A DNA stretch of 64,000 nucleotides from assembly GCF_000350485.1 (NCBI RefSeq), contig NZ_AORV01000010.1:1-64000 (forward strand). The letters run 5' to 3'. Shown here piece after piece: positions 53,976-62,486 of this stretch (position 1 is the first letter of the stretch; the number at the start of each line of letters is the position of its first letter). Both the position numbers and the translations under genes were made by a program. The notes beneath the pieces are model-generated. The model ran no database searches, was not told the DNA's origin, and was given only the letters and a program-made list of their open reading frames with translations. This stretch comes from Ruminiclostridium cellobioparum subsp. termitidis CT1112 (GTDB lineage: Bacteria; Bacillota; Clostridia; Acetivibrionales; DSM-1351).

Positions 53976-54257
53976 ATTTAACGTGTTGTGCCAGTTAATT
54001 TAATCTTTACTTTACCTGTGTAATTTTTTATATCAACTGGTAACTTCCGTACTAACTTCATGAAATAAGGATACCCACAAAACAATTGCGAAAATTGTAT
54101 CGCCTCATTTAAAGCGGTTTTGCCGTCGTCGACAATTTACCGCAATTGTTTTTAACTGTGCATCTTATTTCATGAAGTTGTCCTCTCGTACCAGTTGATT
54201 CTGATTAAATCTATCTGTAAAGCAAAACAAAATTTTAATTAGCACAACGGGTTAATT
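53976..54257. mobile_element. MITE-like 280-bp imperfect inverted repeat
   Basis: The two halves of this 474-bp gap (53953-54426) are reverse complements over roughly 135 bp each. Ends: TTAACGTGTTGTGC on the left, and on the complement of the right TTAACCCGTTGTGC. Inner matches include ATCAACTGGTA, ACTTCATGAAATAAG and CAATTGCG...AAATTGT, in the same order in both arms. The centre is near 54116. TTTAA flanks both ends and may be a target duplication. No ORF inside. Best read as a non-autonomous transposable element; the rest of the gap (54258-54426) is featureless. Confidence 0.7.
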
Positions 54258-54426
54258 TAATGCTTGTACCAGTATAATATTGTACCGGTTTTAAAAACGC
54301 AGGTACTTTTCGTAATAAATGGCTGCTGACTCACCAGGAGCACCATTGATTTAAAGACATGAATTAAAATTGTTCCTTATTGTCTGTACAAACAGATTTT
54401 AACCAGGAAAGTACCCTGCAAAGTTT

Positions 54427-55476
54427 TTATAAAAACTCCTTGATCAATTCCTCTTTCTCTTTTGAGAAATCGACGAAATCCTCATTGACCCTGATAACGG
54501 GAGCATATGCACACTGATTTGGAACATATACCACCTCACCGATTTCCCCGTTTTTAAGCTTTACCTTTGAACCCACATAATAGCTGGGCATATTTGTAAA
54601 TAGGGCCATCATGATCTTGGGATCAACTGTTTCAAAGCCCACATTTTCCAGTTCTTTAAAAGCTGTGAAGGGAGTCTGTCTTCCCCTGTAGACTCTTTCG
54701 GAGGTTATTGCATCGAAAATATCCGATACAGTAACAATTTTGGAATACAGATTTTTTTGACTGCCTTTTATTCCGAAAGGATAACCGGTGCCGTCTTCTT
54801 TTTCGTGATGCATTATTACAGCCCTTTTGATATCCATACTGATCCCTTTGATGCCTTTTACTATTTCATAACCGTAAACAGTATGTCTTTTCATGATCTC
54901 ATATTCACAATCAGTTAATGCACCCTTTTTATTCAGTATTTCTTCGGGAATCCGTGCCTTACCCACATCATGGAGCAAGCCGGCCATTACTATTTCCTTT
55001 AACTGCTTTTTGCCAAAGCCCAGCCATTTGCCAAGAAGCATGGAATATACCGAAACATTGACCAGATGTGAATATGTATAGGAATCTGCAATTCGGACTG
55101 AATTTACACAATCCATCAGAGAGCCGCAGTCATTTATCTTGCTGTAAATATGCTCGGATATATCCTCGGCCTTGCTGAAGTCCAATTTTTTACCCGAGGC
55201 AAGGTCCTGGAGCATCTGTTTTGCAACATTGACATCCTCAATATATTTTTTCTGGTCTTGGTTTAATTTTTCATTGGATAGATACTCATCCCCATGAACA
55301 GGATTTGAATTATAGATAAAGATTTTGTCAATTCTGAAGTCAACAAGCTTTTTTAAAATATAATCCGTAATAATGGTATTTGAGGGCACAATCATGTTAC
55401 CGCCCACCGAGTACACGTCTTCGCCCAGATAACTTCCCAAAATATCTTCATTAACTCCGACATATATTTTTTCCAT
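54427..55476 (-). CDS. HD-GYP c-di-GMP phosphodiesterase
   Basis: 349 residues. About 115 N-terminal residues without a known domain, the HD-GYP domain at about 125-300: HLVNVSVYSMLL, the HD motif GLLHDVGKARIPEEILNK, HHEKEDGTGYP (the GYP motif) and SDIFDAITSERVYR. All metal ligands and GYP are intact, so it should hydrolyse c-di-GMP to GMP via pGpG. A C-terminal beta segment (VGSKVKLKNGEIGEVVYV) is common in clostridial members. Single gene downstream of the MITE-like element. Confidence 0.92.
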   Translation of the reverse strand: MEKIYVGVNEDILGSYLGEDVYSVGGNMIVPSNTIITDYILKKLVDFRIDKIFIYNSNPVHGDEYLSNEKLNQDQKKYIEDVNVAKQMLQDLASGKKLDFSKAEDISEHIYSKINDCGSLMDCVNSVRIADSYTYSHLVNVSVYSMLLGKWLGFGKKQLKEIVMAGLLHDVGKARIPEEILNKKGALTDCEYEIMKRHTVYGYEIVKGIKGISMDIKRAVIMHHEKEDGTGYPFGIKGSQKNLYSKIVTVSDIFDAITSERVYRGRQTPFTAFKELENVGFETVDPKIMMALFTNMPSYYVGSKVKLKNGEIGEVVYVPNQCAYAPVIRVNEDFVDFSKEKEELIKEFL

Positions 55477-55700
55477 AGTATCCCGCCCGCTTTCTCATTA
55501 ATTAAGAAAAACTTAAGAAATACACCCACTATTTTTTTTACAAGAATATTATATAATAAAGTTGGGAAATAGTCACCCAAATTTCGCCATTTAAGTACAA
55601 TATATGTAAAATTTTTTTTACATTATATTGGGAACCTTTATTATTATTGGTTCGTCTAAATATGGTTAGGAAAATTCAGGCAAAGGAGGAATGAATTTAT

Positions 55701-56405
55701 TTGGAGAATATCATCGAAGTAAAAGGAATCCGCAAAGTATACAGAGTTGGTAATGAAAAGGTCATAGCTCTTGAAAATATCGATCTTTCCATAGGCAAGG
55801 GTGAAATATGCTGCCTGCTTGGAACTTCGGGTTCAGGAAAATCCACGCTGCTGAATCTCATGGCCGGGCTTGAGAAACCGACCAGAGGTGAAATCATAAT
55901 AAAAAATACACATGTTGAGAAATTAGACGAAAAAAGGCTTGTGCTTTTTCGGCAAAAATATATTGGTTTCGTTTTTCAATCCTACAATCTGCTCCCAAAC
56001 CTGACAGCCATGGAAAATGTCGGACTGCCGCTGGCCTTTAAAGGAATTCCCCGTTGGATAAGGGACAAGAAATCAAAGCAGATGCTTAGCTCTGTGGGGC
56101 TCAAATCCCACAGCAACAGAAAGCCTTCGCAGATGAGCGGCGGCCAGCAGCAAAGGGTGGGCATTGCAAGAGCCTTCGTAGGCAATCCGGAAATAGTTTT
56201 CGCCGACGAACCCACAGGAAATCTTGATTCCAAAACCACCGTGGAGGTCATGGACCTGATTACCGGAATTGCCAGAAAAAACAATCAAACTTTGATAATA
56301 GTTACACATGATACAAACATTGCCGGTTACGCCGACAAAATAATACATATTCTGGACGGCAATATTGAAAAAGTGGAATTTAAAACTCCTTCCTTGATAA
56401 AATAG
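55701..56405 (+). CDS. ABC transporter ATPase, LolD/MacB type
   Basis: 234 residues from a TTG (AAAGGAGGA upstream; the nearer ATG is out of frame). Walker A GTSGSGKSTLLNLMAG, Q-loop FVFQSYNLLP, signature MSGGQQQRVGIARA, Walker B IVFADEPTGNLDSK and H-loop VTHDTN. First gene of a three-gene export locus with an extracellular CARDB-like protein and a MacB-like permease. Confidence 0.94.
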   Translation: MENIIEVKGIRKVYRVGNEKVIALENIDLSIGKGEICCLLGTSGSGKSTLLNLMAGLEKPTRGEIIIKNTHVEKLDEKRLVLFRQKYIGFVFQSYNLLPNLTAMENVGLPLAFKGIPRWIRDKKSKQMLSSVGLKSHSNRKPSQMSGGQQQRVGIARAFVGNPEIVFADEPTGNLDSKTTVEVMDLITGIARKNNQTLIIVTHDTNIAGYADKIIHILDGNIEKVEFKTPSLIK

Positions 56406-56467
56406 AAGGAATTTACCAAAATAAATTTAAAAATAACACCAAAGTGTAGCCTGGAGGATAAAAACTT

Positions 56468-56767
56468 ATGAAAACCGTAAAAAAATATAATTCTATTCTG
56501 CTGATATGCCTGATAGTACTATCAAATGTTTTATTTAGAGTTACCCCTGTGAATGCCGAGGTAAATGATGTGGTTTTGAGCGGCTATAGCTATAACATAT
56601 CCAATTCTCCGACACTTACAGACGGCGATACGTTCAATATAACCCTTCATGTCAAAAAAAACACCTCAAATGCTGTGGTGGATTATATTGAAATCACCGG
56701 CTCCTCCTTTTCCCTGAAGGACGGAGGATCGACGCTGACAGCAAGGCCCGAAGGATCAAATTTTTAA
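56468..56767 (+). CDS. Extracellular CARDB/NEW3-like transporter partner, N-terminal part
   Basis: 99 residues. Signal peptide (ILLICLIVLSNVLFRVTPVN), then a beta-rich start YSYNISNSPTLTDGDTFNITLHVKKN that matches the repeat units of the longer ORF downstream. It stops at TAA directly after the T5 run of AATTTTTAAAACC. Dropping one T gives EGSNFKTDDTTFVFNGGSKR and continues into the next 690 codons. GGAGG lies before the ATG, and no start codon exists in the downstream frame until 57030, so the two are one gene of about 793 codons. Confidence 0.78.
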   Translation: MKTVKKYNSILLICLIVLSNVLFRVTPVNAEVNDVVLSGYSYNISNSPTLTDGDTFNITLHVKKNTSNAVVDYIEITGSSFSLKDGGSTLTARPEGSNF

Positions 56768-58850
56768 AACCGATGATACGACCTTCGTCTTTAACGGAGG
56801 CTCTAAAAGACTGGAAGTTAATATTTATTATAAAATCAACGGTGTTGAATACAATTTATCCGATTTTATCAACATATCACAGGCCATACCCGATACTTCC
56901 TCCTCAGCACCGGAAGATACCACTAAAAAAGCACCTAAAATAGTAATTTCAGGTAACTCCCCCATACCGTCGGGACAGGCGGGATATCAAATTACCTATG
57001 CACTGCCCATAAAGAACGCAGGACAGTATGTGGCCAAAAAGGTCACTGTTTCCCCCGTATTGGACGGCTCTGTTCCAATTGAGATAGAATCAATGAATCT
57101 GTCTCAAACCATTGACTCAATGCTCCCCAATGAGGCTACCGAGGTTAAATTCACCTTCAGCATCACTCCCGGAGCGGCAGCCAAGACATACCCCATTAAA
57201 TTTAATATTCAATTCTACAATACATATAATGATTATTACAGTACCACAGAAACCGGCTATATAAAAACACTGGAAGGAAACGCCCTTCCAAAGCTGATCC
57301 TTAAAACCGTGACTACAAATCCTTCTCCCGTACAGCCGGGACAGGACTTTCGGATGGATATCACACTTGAAAACGAAGGCCAGTTATCTGCAAAAAACGT
57401 TTCAGTTACGCTGTTAGGCCTGAAAAATGACGGTGTCAGTATCCAGGGAACCACAAGCAAGCAAACCCGTTCAATCATATACGGATATGATACTTCAACA
57501 ATAACATATAATCTTTCGGCATCAAAGAAAATAGAGGCCGGTGCCAATAGTCTGAAATTGAAGCTTGACTATTCAGATCCTGACGGTGAAAGCCATTCCG
57601 ATGAGATTGATTTCTTTATCAATATACAGGGACAGGACTCCCAGACAATAGTCGAACTGAAAAATATTGTTTCCCCCGCCTCTGCGCTCTCCCCAGGAGA
57701 AAACGCATTGGTGGCTTTTGACGTTGTGAATACCGGAACTGAAGATGCACGGAACGTAAAAGTAACAGTTACCGCGGATAAGGAAATAATTCCCAGGACA
57801 CAAAACACTATAATTATTCCTACACTGAAAAAAGGAGAAACAAAAAATGTACAGTTCCAGCTGTTTATTTCAGATGAAGCCGTAACAAAAAATTACGCTG
57901 TCGCACTGAATGTGGAATATGATGTACCTTCCGCAGATGCGGCTTCCAAGCAGACTGTAATGCAATATGTGGGTTTCTATGTAGAAAATTCCACCGGAAA
58001 AACCGTACCCAGGTTAATAATTGACAGCTACAGTATCAATCCCAAGACCATTAAGGCAGGACAGCCCTTTACCCTGGATTTGTCAATATTGAATACAAGC
58101 AAATCATCGGCAATAAAAAATGTTAAGATCACCCTTAATTCTGATGATGGTACTTTTTCCACGGTTAATTCAAATTCTTTTTACATAGATAATATTTCAC
58201 CAAAAAAGAATGTTAAGAAACAAATCAGTTTTTCCTCAAAATCGGATGCGGCACCGAAGCAGTATACCATCAGTGTAAATTATGACTATGAGGACGATAA
58301 GGGAAATCCTTATACGACAAAGGATATTGTGGGAATTCCCCTTACACAGGCAACAAGACTGGTAATAGGAGATTTCAGTTTTCCGCCTGAAGCATTTATC
58401 GGCAATCCTGTTCCTATAAACGTTAGTTTTTATAATATGGGCAAATCCACATTATATAACCTGTTGGTCAAGCTTGAAGGTGATTTTAAAGTTGAAGGCA
58501 CCAGCTATTTTGTGGGAAATTTCGAACCCGGTAAGACCGATTCCTTTGACGGTGCAATAACCCCCGGAGCAGCAGGTCCGGTAAAAGGTTTCGTCATTTT
58601 TTCCTATGAGGACGCAGAAGGAAATCCACAAGAGGTTAAAAAGGAAATAACATTAAATGCCTCGGAAATGCCGGCTCCTCCCCCTATGCCCGGCGATGGT
58701 TCAATACCCCAGGAGGGCGGAAAGAAATTTCCGCTATGGGCATACATTGCATCAGGCACAGGCTTGCTTGCAGTCATGGTAACAGTAATTCTTCTGGTTC
58801 GTAGAAAAATAAGAAGAAGAAAGGAATTATTGTTCGATGAGGAGCTTTGA
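56766..58850 (+). CDS. Extracellular CARDB/NEW3-like transporter partner, C-terminal part
   Basis: About 694 residues in this frame. Five or so Ig-like CARDB/NEW3 beta-sandwich repeats, each opening with an IVI-x-NPxPI or IID-x-NPKTIKAGQPF pattern and ending in a V-x4-Y-D/E-Y-x-D strand (repeats near codons for ITYALPIKNAGQYVAKKVTV, LILKTVTTNPSPVQPG, VELKNIVSPASALSPG, LIIDSYSINPKTIKAG, LVIGDFSFPPEAFIG). A C-terminal TM helix at the end (PLWAYIASGTGLLAVMVTVI) and a basic tail anchor it. It takes the place of a MacA-like adaptor in the locus. Confidence 0.78.
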   Translation, partial: KTDDTTFVFNGGSKRLEVNIYYKINGVEYNLSDFINISQAIPDTSSSAPEDTTKKAPKIVISGNSPIPSGQAGYQITYALPIKNAGQYVAKKVTVSPVLDGSVPIEIESMNLSQTIDSMLPNEATEVKFTFSITPGAAAKTYPIKFNIQFYNTYNDYYSTTETGYIKTLEGNALPKLILKTVTTNPSPVQPGQDFRMDITLENEGQLSAKNVSVTLLGLKNDGVSIQGTTSKQTRSIIYGYDTSTITYNLSASKKIEAGANSLKLKLDYSDPDGESHSDEIDFFINIQGQDSQTIVELKNIVSPASALSPGENALVAFDVVNTGTEDARNVKVTVTADKEIIPRTQNTIIIPTLKKGETKNVQFQLFISDEAVTKNYAVALNVEYDVPSADAASKQTVMQYVGFYVENSTGKTVPRLIIDSYSINPKTIKAGQPFTLDLSILNTSKSSAIKNVKITLNSDDGTFSTVNSNSFYIDNISPKKNVKKQISFSSKSDAAPKQYTISVNYDYEDDKGNPYTTKDIVGIPLTQATRLVIGDFSFPPEAFIGNPVPINVSFYNMGKSTLYNLLVKLEGDFKVEGTSYFVGNFEPGKTDSFDGAITPGAAGPVKGFVIFSYEDAEGNPQEVKKEITLNASEMPAPPPMPGDGSIPQEGGKKFPLWAYIASGTGLLAVMVTVILLVRRKIRRRKELLFDEEL

Positions 58851-60243
58851 TATTATATCCATGGGCTTGAAAAACCTGTTCAGAAGAAAAACCAGAACCG
58901 TATTGACCGTGCTGGGCGTTGTAATCGGAACAGCGGCAATTGTTGTAATGGTATCCCTGGGTATCGGCATGAATGAAAATTTCGAAGAGCAGCTGAAACA
59001 GATGGGCAATTTGAATATTATCAATGTGACAAAATACAGAAACTCTCCCGATAATACCGGTGGACCGCCAAAGGAGATTGTGCTTGACAGCATAGCCATA
59101 TCAAAAATAAGTGCAATAAAAGGCATAAGAGGTGTGACACCGGTTGTGGAAGGCAATATGAAGCTGGTATCCGGCAAATATATGGCCTACGTTTCCGTTA
59201 TGGGTATAGATGCCAGGACCATAGAGAATTTCGATTATCCTGTTGAACAGGGAAGATTGCTTCAAGAGGGCGATACCGATAAAATCCTGGTTGGAGGCAA
59301 TATACCGCAGTATTTTTATAATCCTAAAACAAGATATGGTATGATGGGTCCAAACTCAAAGCCGCCTGTTGACGTATTGACAGACAAGCTGGAAGTAACC
59401 TTCGATATGAGTTACGGAGAAAAGCGGCGTCAGGAGGGGATCGGAGGTTCCGAAACCTCCGAAAAGCCGCCCAAGCTATATAAAGTCAAGGGAGTAGGCC
59501 TGTTGTCCGTCACTAACGATTGGCAGAAAGACGGATACATTTTCATGGATTACAACTACCTTCAAAAACTTATGAAGGATAATGCAAAATCTCAGAACGG
59601 AAAACAGGACAATTATTGGGGCATGCCCAGCACCGATACTTCCAAAGGCTTTGAAAGACTTATGGTCATGGTTGACAATATGAAGGATGTGGACCGCGTC
59701 CAGAAAGAAATAGATGAAATGGGATACGGTACGAACAGCCTTGCCGATATGAGAAAGCCCATGCAGAAACAGGCCCAGACCATACAGCTGGTACTGGGAG
59801 GCATAGGTGCGATTTCGCTTCTCATTTCCGCCCTCGGTATTACCAATACCATGATAATGTCAATATACGAAAGAACCCGTGAAATAGGTGTTATGAAGGT
59901 TTTGGGCTGCAAGATGAACAATATCCGGCAGCTGTTTCTCCTGGAAGCGGGCGTCATCGGATTTTTTGGCGGGTGCGTCGGTGTCCTCCTGAGTTATCTT
60001 GCCTCCCTGGTTTTAAATACCGTAGGGAGAAATATTATGAACTCAGGTGACGGCGGGATGGTAGGAATGGGCATGGGTATGGGAATGGGCATGAACAGCG
60101 GCGGTTCGAAGATATCGGTTATTCCGCCCTGGCTGGCTCTGCTGTCAATAGTTTTTGCAATATTGATCGGAATTGTTTCAGGTTTTTCCCCTGCAAGAAG
60201 GGCTATGAAACTCAGCGCACTGGAAGCCATCAAGTCAGAATAG
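58837..60243 (+). CDS. MacB-like ABC transporter permease
   Basis: 468 residues. N-terminal TM helix after RRKTRTVLTVLGVVIGTAAIV, a MacB_PCD periplasmic-type domain to about 300, then three C-terminal TM helices with IYERTREIGVMKVLGCK (coupling motif) and PARRAMKLSALEAIKSE. An unusual loop between the last helices reads GGMVGMGMGMGMGMNSGG. It starts within the end of the previous gene (14-bp overlap). Likely exports a peptide or lipid, or transmits mechanical force to the CARDB partner. Confidence 0.92.
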   Translation: MRSFDIISMGLKNLFRRKTRTVLTVLGVVIGTAAIVVMVSLGIGMNENFEEQLKQMGNLNIINVTKYRNSPDNTGGPPKEIVLDSIAISKISAIKGIRGVTPVVEGNMKLVSGKYMAYVSVMGIDARTIENFDYPVEQGRLLQEGDTDKILVGGNIPQYFYNPKTRYGMMGPNSKPPVDVLTDKLEVTFDMSYGEKRRQEGIGGSETSEKPPKLYKVKGVGLLSVTNDWQKDGYIFMDYNYLQKLMKDNAKSQNGKQDNYWGMPSTDTSKGFERLMVMVDNMKDVDRVQKEIDEMGYGTNSLADMRKPMQKQAQTIQLVLGGIGAISLLISALGITNTMIMSIYERTREIGVMKVLGCKMNNIRQLFLLEAGVIGFFGGCVGVLLSYLASLVLNTVGRNIMNSGDGGMVGMGMGMGMGMNSGGSKISVIPPWLALLSIVFAILIGIVSGFSPARRAMKLSALEAIKSE

Positions 60244-60284
60244 GTGCATGCAGGTGTATGTAAAATAAATTTCGAAATAACTAA

Positions 60285-60310
60285 AAAAGTCGGCGGCAGC
60301 CGACTTTTCC
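60285..60310. terminator. Bidirectional terminator between permease and chemoreceptor genes
   Basis: 10-bp stem AAAAGTCGGC / GCCGACTTTT with a GGCA loop; serves the plus ABC locus and the minus chemoreceptor gene. Confidence 0.88.
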
Positions 60311-60351
60311 TTATCTGTTGAACTATTAAATTTTTTTATAAAACAATTACC

Positions 60352-61596
60352 TTACAGAGTAAACTTCCGCACCTGATTCTCCAGCTTCTTTGAGAAGTCC
60401 AGATTGTTATGGGTTGAATTCTCAACATTTTTAAACTGTTCGGCAACTTCAGCCGTTTTCACCGTGATTGTCTCTATTCCGTCAGCGCTCTCATTTACAC
60501 TTGCCGTCACCTGTTCAAGAGCATCAACTATATTGGAAATAGATTTATTCATGGTTTTCGAGGATTCATTGAATTCATTCATCATTGAACTGAAACGGGC
60601 TGAATCGGAGTAATATTGTTCACCTGTTTCTATCAGTTTTCTATAGTCTGAAAGAACATCCTGATCAACGAAATCCAGAAGAACACCTGCACTGTCTGTA
60701 AGTGCACCCACCGACTCGTTTACTGTCTTCACAATATTCTTTATATCGGCTGCTGTTTTTGAGGACTGGTCGGCCAATTTTCTGATTTCATCTGCCACAA
60801 CAGCAAATCCCTTGCCTGCCTCCCCTGCCCTTGCCGCTTCTATGGCTGCATTGAGAGAAAGCAGATTTGTCTGCTCGGTAATCTGCAATATGGCCTGGGC
60901 AAGCAATTCTATCTGAGAAACGGCCTTTGCCTTATCCATAGCCGTTTTGAGCTGCTGCTTGACATCTTCATAAACATTGCTGGCATTTTCTGCTGACTTC
61001 ACGGCACTTTCCTTTATCTCACTGGCCTTTTTACTTATCAGATTTGCAGAATCGGCACCGGATTCGGAATTTTGTGAAATCAGATTTACATTTTGCATGA
61101 TTTCCTGTGTATCAAAATTTATCTGATGAGTCGTTGCAGCCGATTCCTCCATTGAGGCAGAAATACGTTCGGTAGTCTCAAGAGTATCATTTGTTTTATC
61201 TCTTAATTCCTGGGATAATTTTTGAACCTCCTGGGAATTGTCCATTATGTTTTTGGAGGAGTCCAGCATGAGACCCAGCATCTCTCTCAAAGAACCTCTC
61301 ATGGAGGCAAGATTTCTTGCCAGCAGCCCCATTTCATCCCTTCTGCCCTTTATCCTGTCATAGCTTTTATCATGTGACAAATCAAAATTGGCAGTTCTCT
61401 CAACTACTTTCAGAAGGACCTTTATTGGAATTGTCAGGGAAAATGTGAGCCATGTACCCACGCAAATTACAAATACGGCCAAAATCGCTCCTGCAAGCAG
61501 AATCGGAAAATCTAAAAACTCATGTGCGGTAACCCCGCCGCCCACAATCAGTATGCATCCCACAACAATCAATATTATCTTTTTACTGATAGACAT
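60352..61596 (-). CDS. Methyl-accepting chemotaxis-like protein without extracellular domain
   Basis: 414 residues. Two closely spaced TM helices at about 8-54 with only a few residues between, a HAMP region, then the signalling domain with hairpin tip [20 protein letters not shown] at about 235. Senses within the membrane or cytoplasm. Start with GAGAGGCT upstream. Confidence 0.9.
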   Translation of the reverse strand: MSISKKIILIVVGCILIVGGGVTAHEFLDFPILLAGAILAVFVICVGTWLTFSLTIPIKVLLKVVERTANFDLSHDKSYDRIKGRRDEMGLLARNLASMRGSLREMLGLMLDSSKNIMDNSQEVQKLSQELRDKTNDTLETTERISASMEESAATTHQINFDTQEIMQNVNLISQNSESGADSANLISKKASEIKESAVKSAENASNVYEDVKQQLKTAMDKAKAVSQIELLAQAILQITEQTNLLSLNAAIEAARAGEAGKGFAVVADEIRKLADQSSKTAADIKNIVKTVNESVGALTDSAGVLLDFVDQDVLSDYRKLIETGEQYYSDSARFSSMMNEFNESSKTMNKSISNIVDALEQVTASVNESADGIETITVKTAEVAEQFKNVENSTHNNLDFSKKLENQVRKFTL

Positions 61597-61911
61597 AGCC
61601 TCTCGCGCCCCCAGTATTTTTGGAATTTTGGAATTTCAAGAAATTTCGGAAACTTTGGTAATCTTAGTAACTTTTTCTTTTATACTATCATATTGTGTCG
61701 ATAATATCCATACTCACTTTTATGATTTTTGTACATTTCAGCTTTTCTTTTAATGCTTTTTGATATTTTATACATTATCGGTATAAACAGAGCAGAAAAC
61801 ATTAAAAATGTATAAAAAAAAGGTTGCTTACAATATATACACCATTTAATAAAATATGCTATGTTTATAGAAAATAAATCGCTTATTATACATATATGGG
61901 AAGGTGATTAA
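61597..61911. other. Divergent AT-rich region, no gene
   Basis: 315 bp. Just upstream of the chemoreceptor lies a run of GGAATTT / GAAATTT / GGAAACTTT tracts (61620-61660), a direct-repeat-like low-complexity stretch. No firm promoter consensus on either side. Confidence 0.4.
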
Positions 61912-62466
61912 ATGTCTGAACAAATCAAGCTTATTGCATCCCGAATAAAGGAACTGCGTGACATTTCGGCTATATCGGCCCAGAGTCTTGCAGCTGAGCT
62001 TAATATTTCAGAAGAAATTTATCTTGAGTACGAAAGTGGAAATACCGATATTCCTGTCAGCTTTCTTTACCAGATAGCCAACAGATTCAATGTTGAGCTG
62101 TCTGCCATTTTAACCGGTGATAATCCCAGGCTGCACACCTATCAGGTGGTCAGAAAAGGAAAAGGCGCCAATGTGGAAAGAAGAGAGGATTATAAATACC
62201 AGAGTCTTGCCAACAACTTTATAGGCAAGAAGGCCGAACCGTTTATTGTCACTGTTGCACCTGAAGACGACAGTTTTCCTGTTCACTTTAATTCACATAA
62301 AGGTCAGGAATTCAATTATGTCATAGAGGGAACCCTGAAAATAATAATCAACGGGCATGAATTGGTATTGGAGGAAGGAGATTCGGTATATTTCGACTCC
62401 TCTGCAAATCATGGCATGAAAGCCTTAAACGGCAGGCAGGCTAAATTTTTGGCAATTATTCTTTAG
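61912..62466 (+). CDS. XRE-cupin transcriptional regulator
   Basis: 184 residues. N-terminal HTH_XRE (about 8-65: RIKELRDISAISAQSLAAELN, then EYESGNTDIPVSFLYQIANRF) and a C-terminal cupin (about 110-184: GQEFNYVIEGTLKIIING, EEGDSVYFDSSANHGMKAL). Such regulators bind small effectors through the cupin. RBS AAGGTGATTAA. 20 bp upstream of the acyl-CoA synthetase gene, so it probably regulates its own operon. Confidence 0.92.
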   Translation: MSEQIKLIASRIKELRDISAISAQSLAAELNISEEIYLEYESGNTDIPVSFLYQIANRFNVELSAILTGDNPRLHTYQVVRKGKGANVERREDYKYQSLANNFIGKKAEPFIVTVAPEDDSFPVHFNSHKGQEFNYVIEGTLKIIINGHELVLEEGDSVYFDSSANHGMKALNGRQAKFLAIIL

Positions 62467-62486
62467 CACTAGGGGGAAAATAACAA

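Noticed and set aside
53976-54257. Integron attC site
   Set aside because: RYYYAAC/GTTRRRY-like ends occur, but the element is symmetric over its full length and there is no cassette or integrase.
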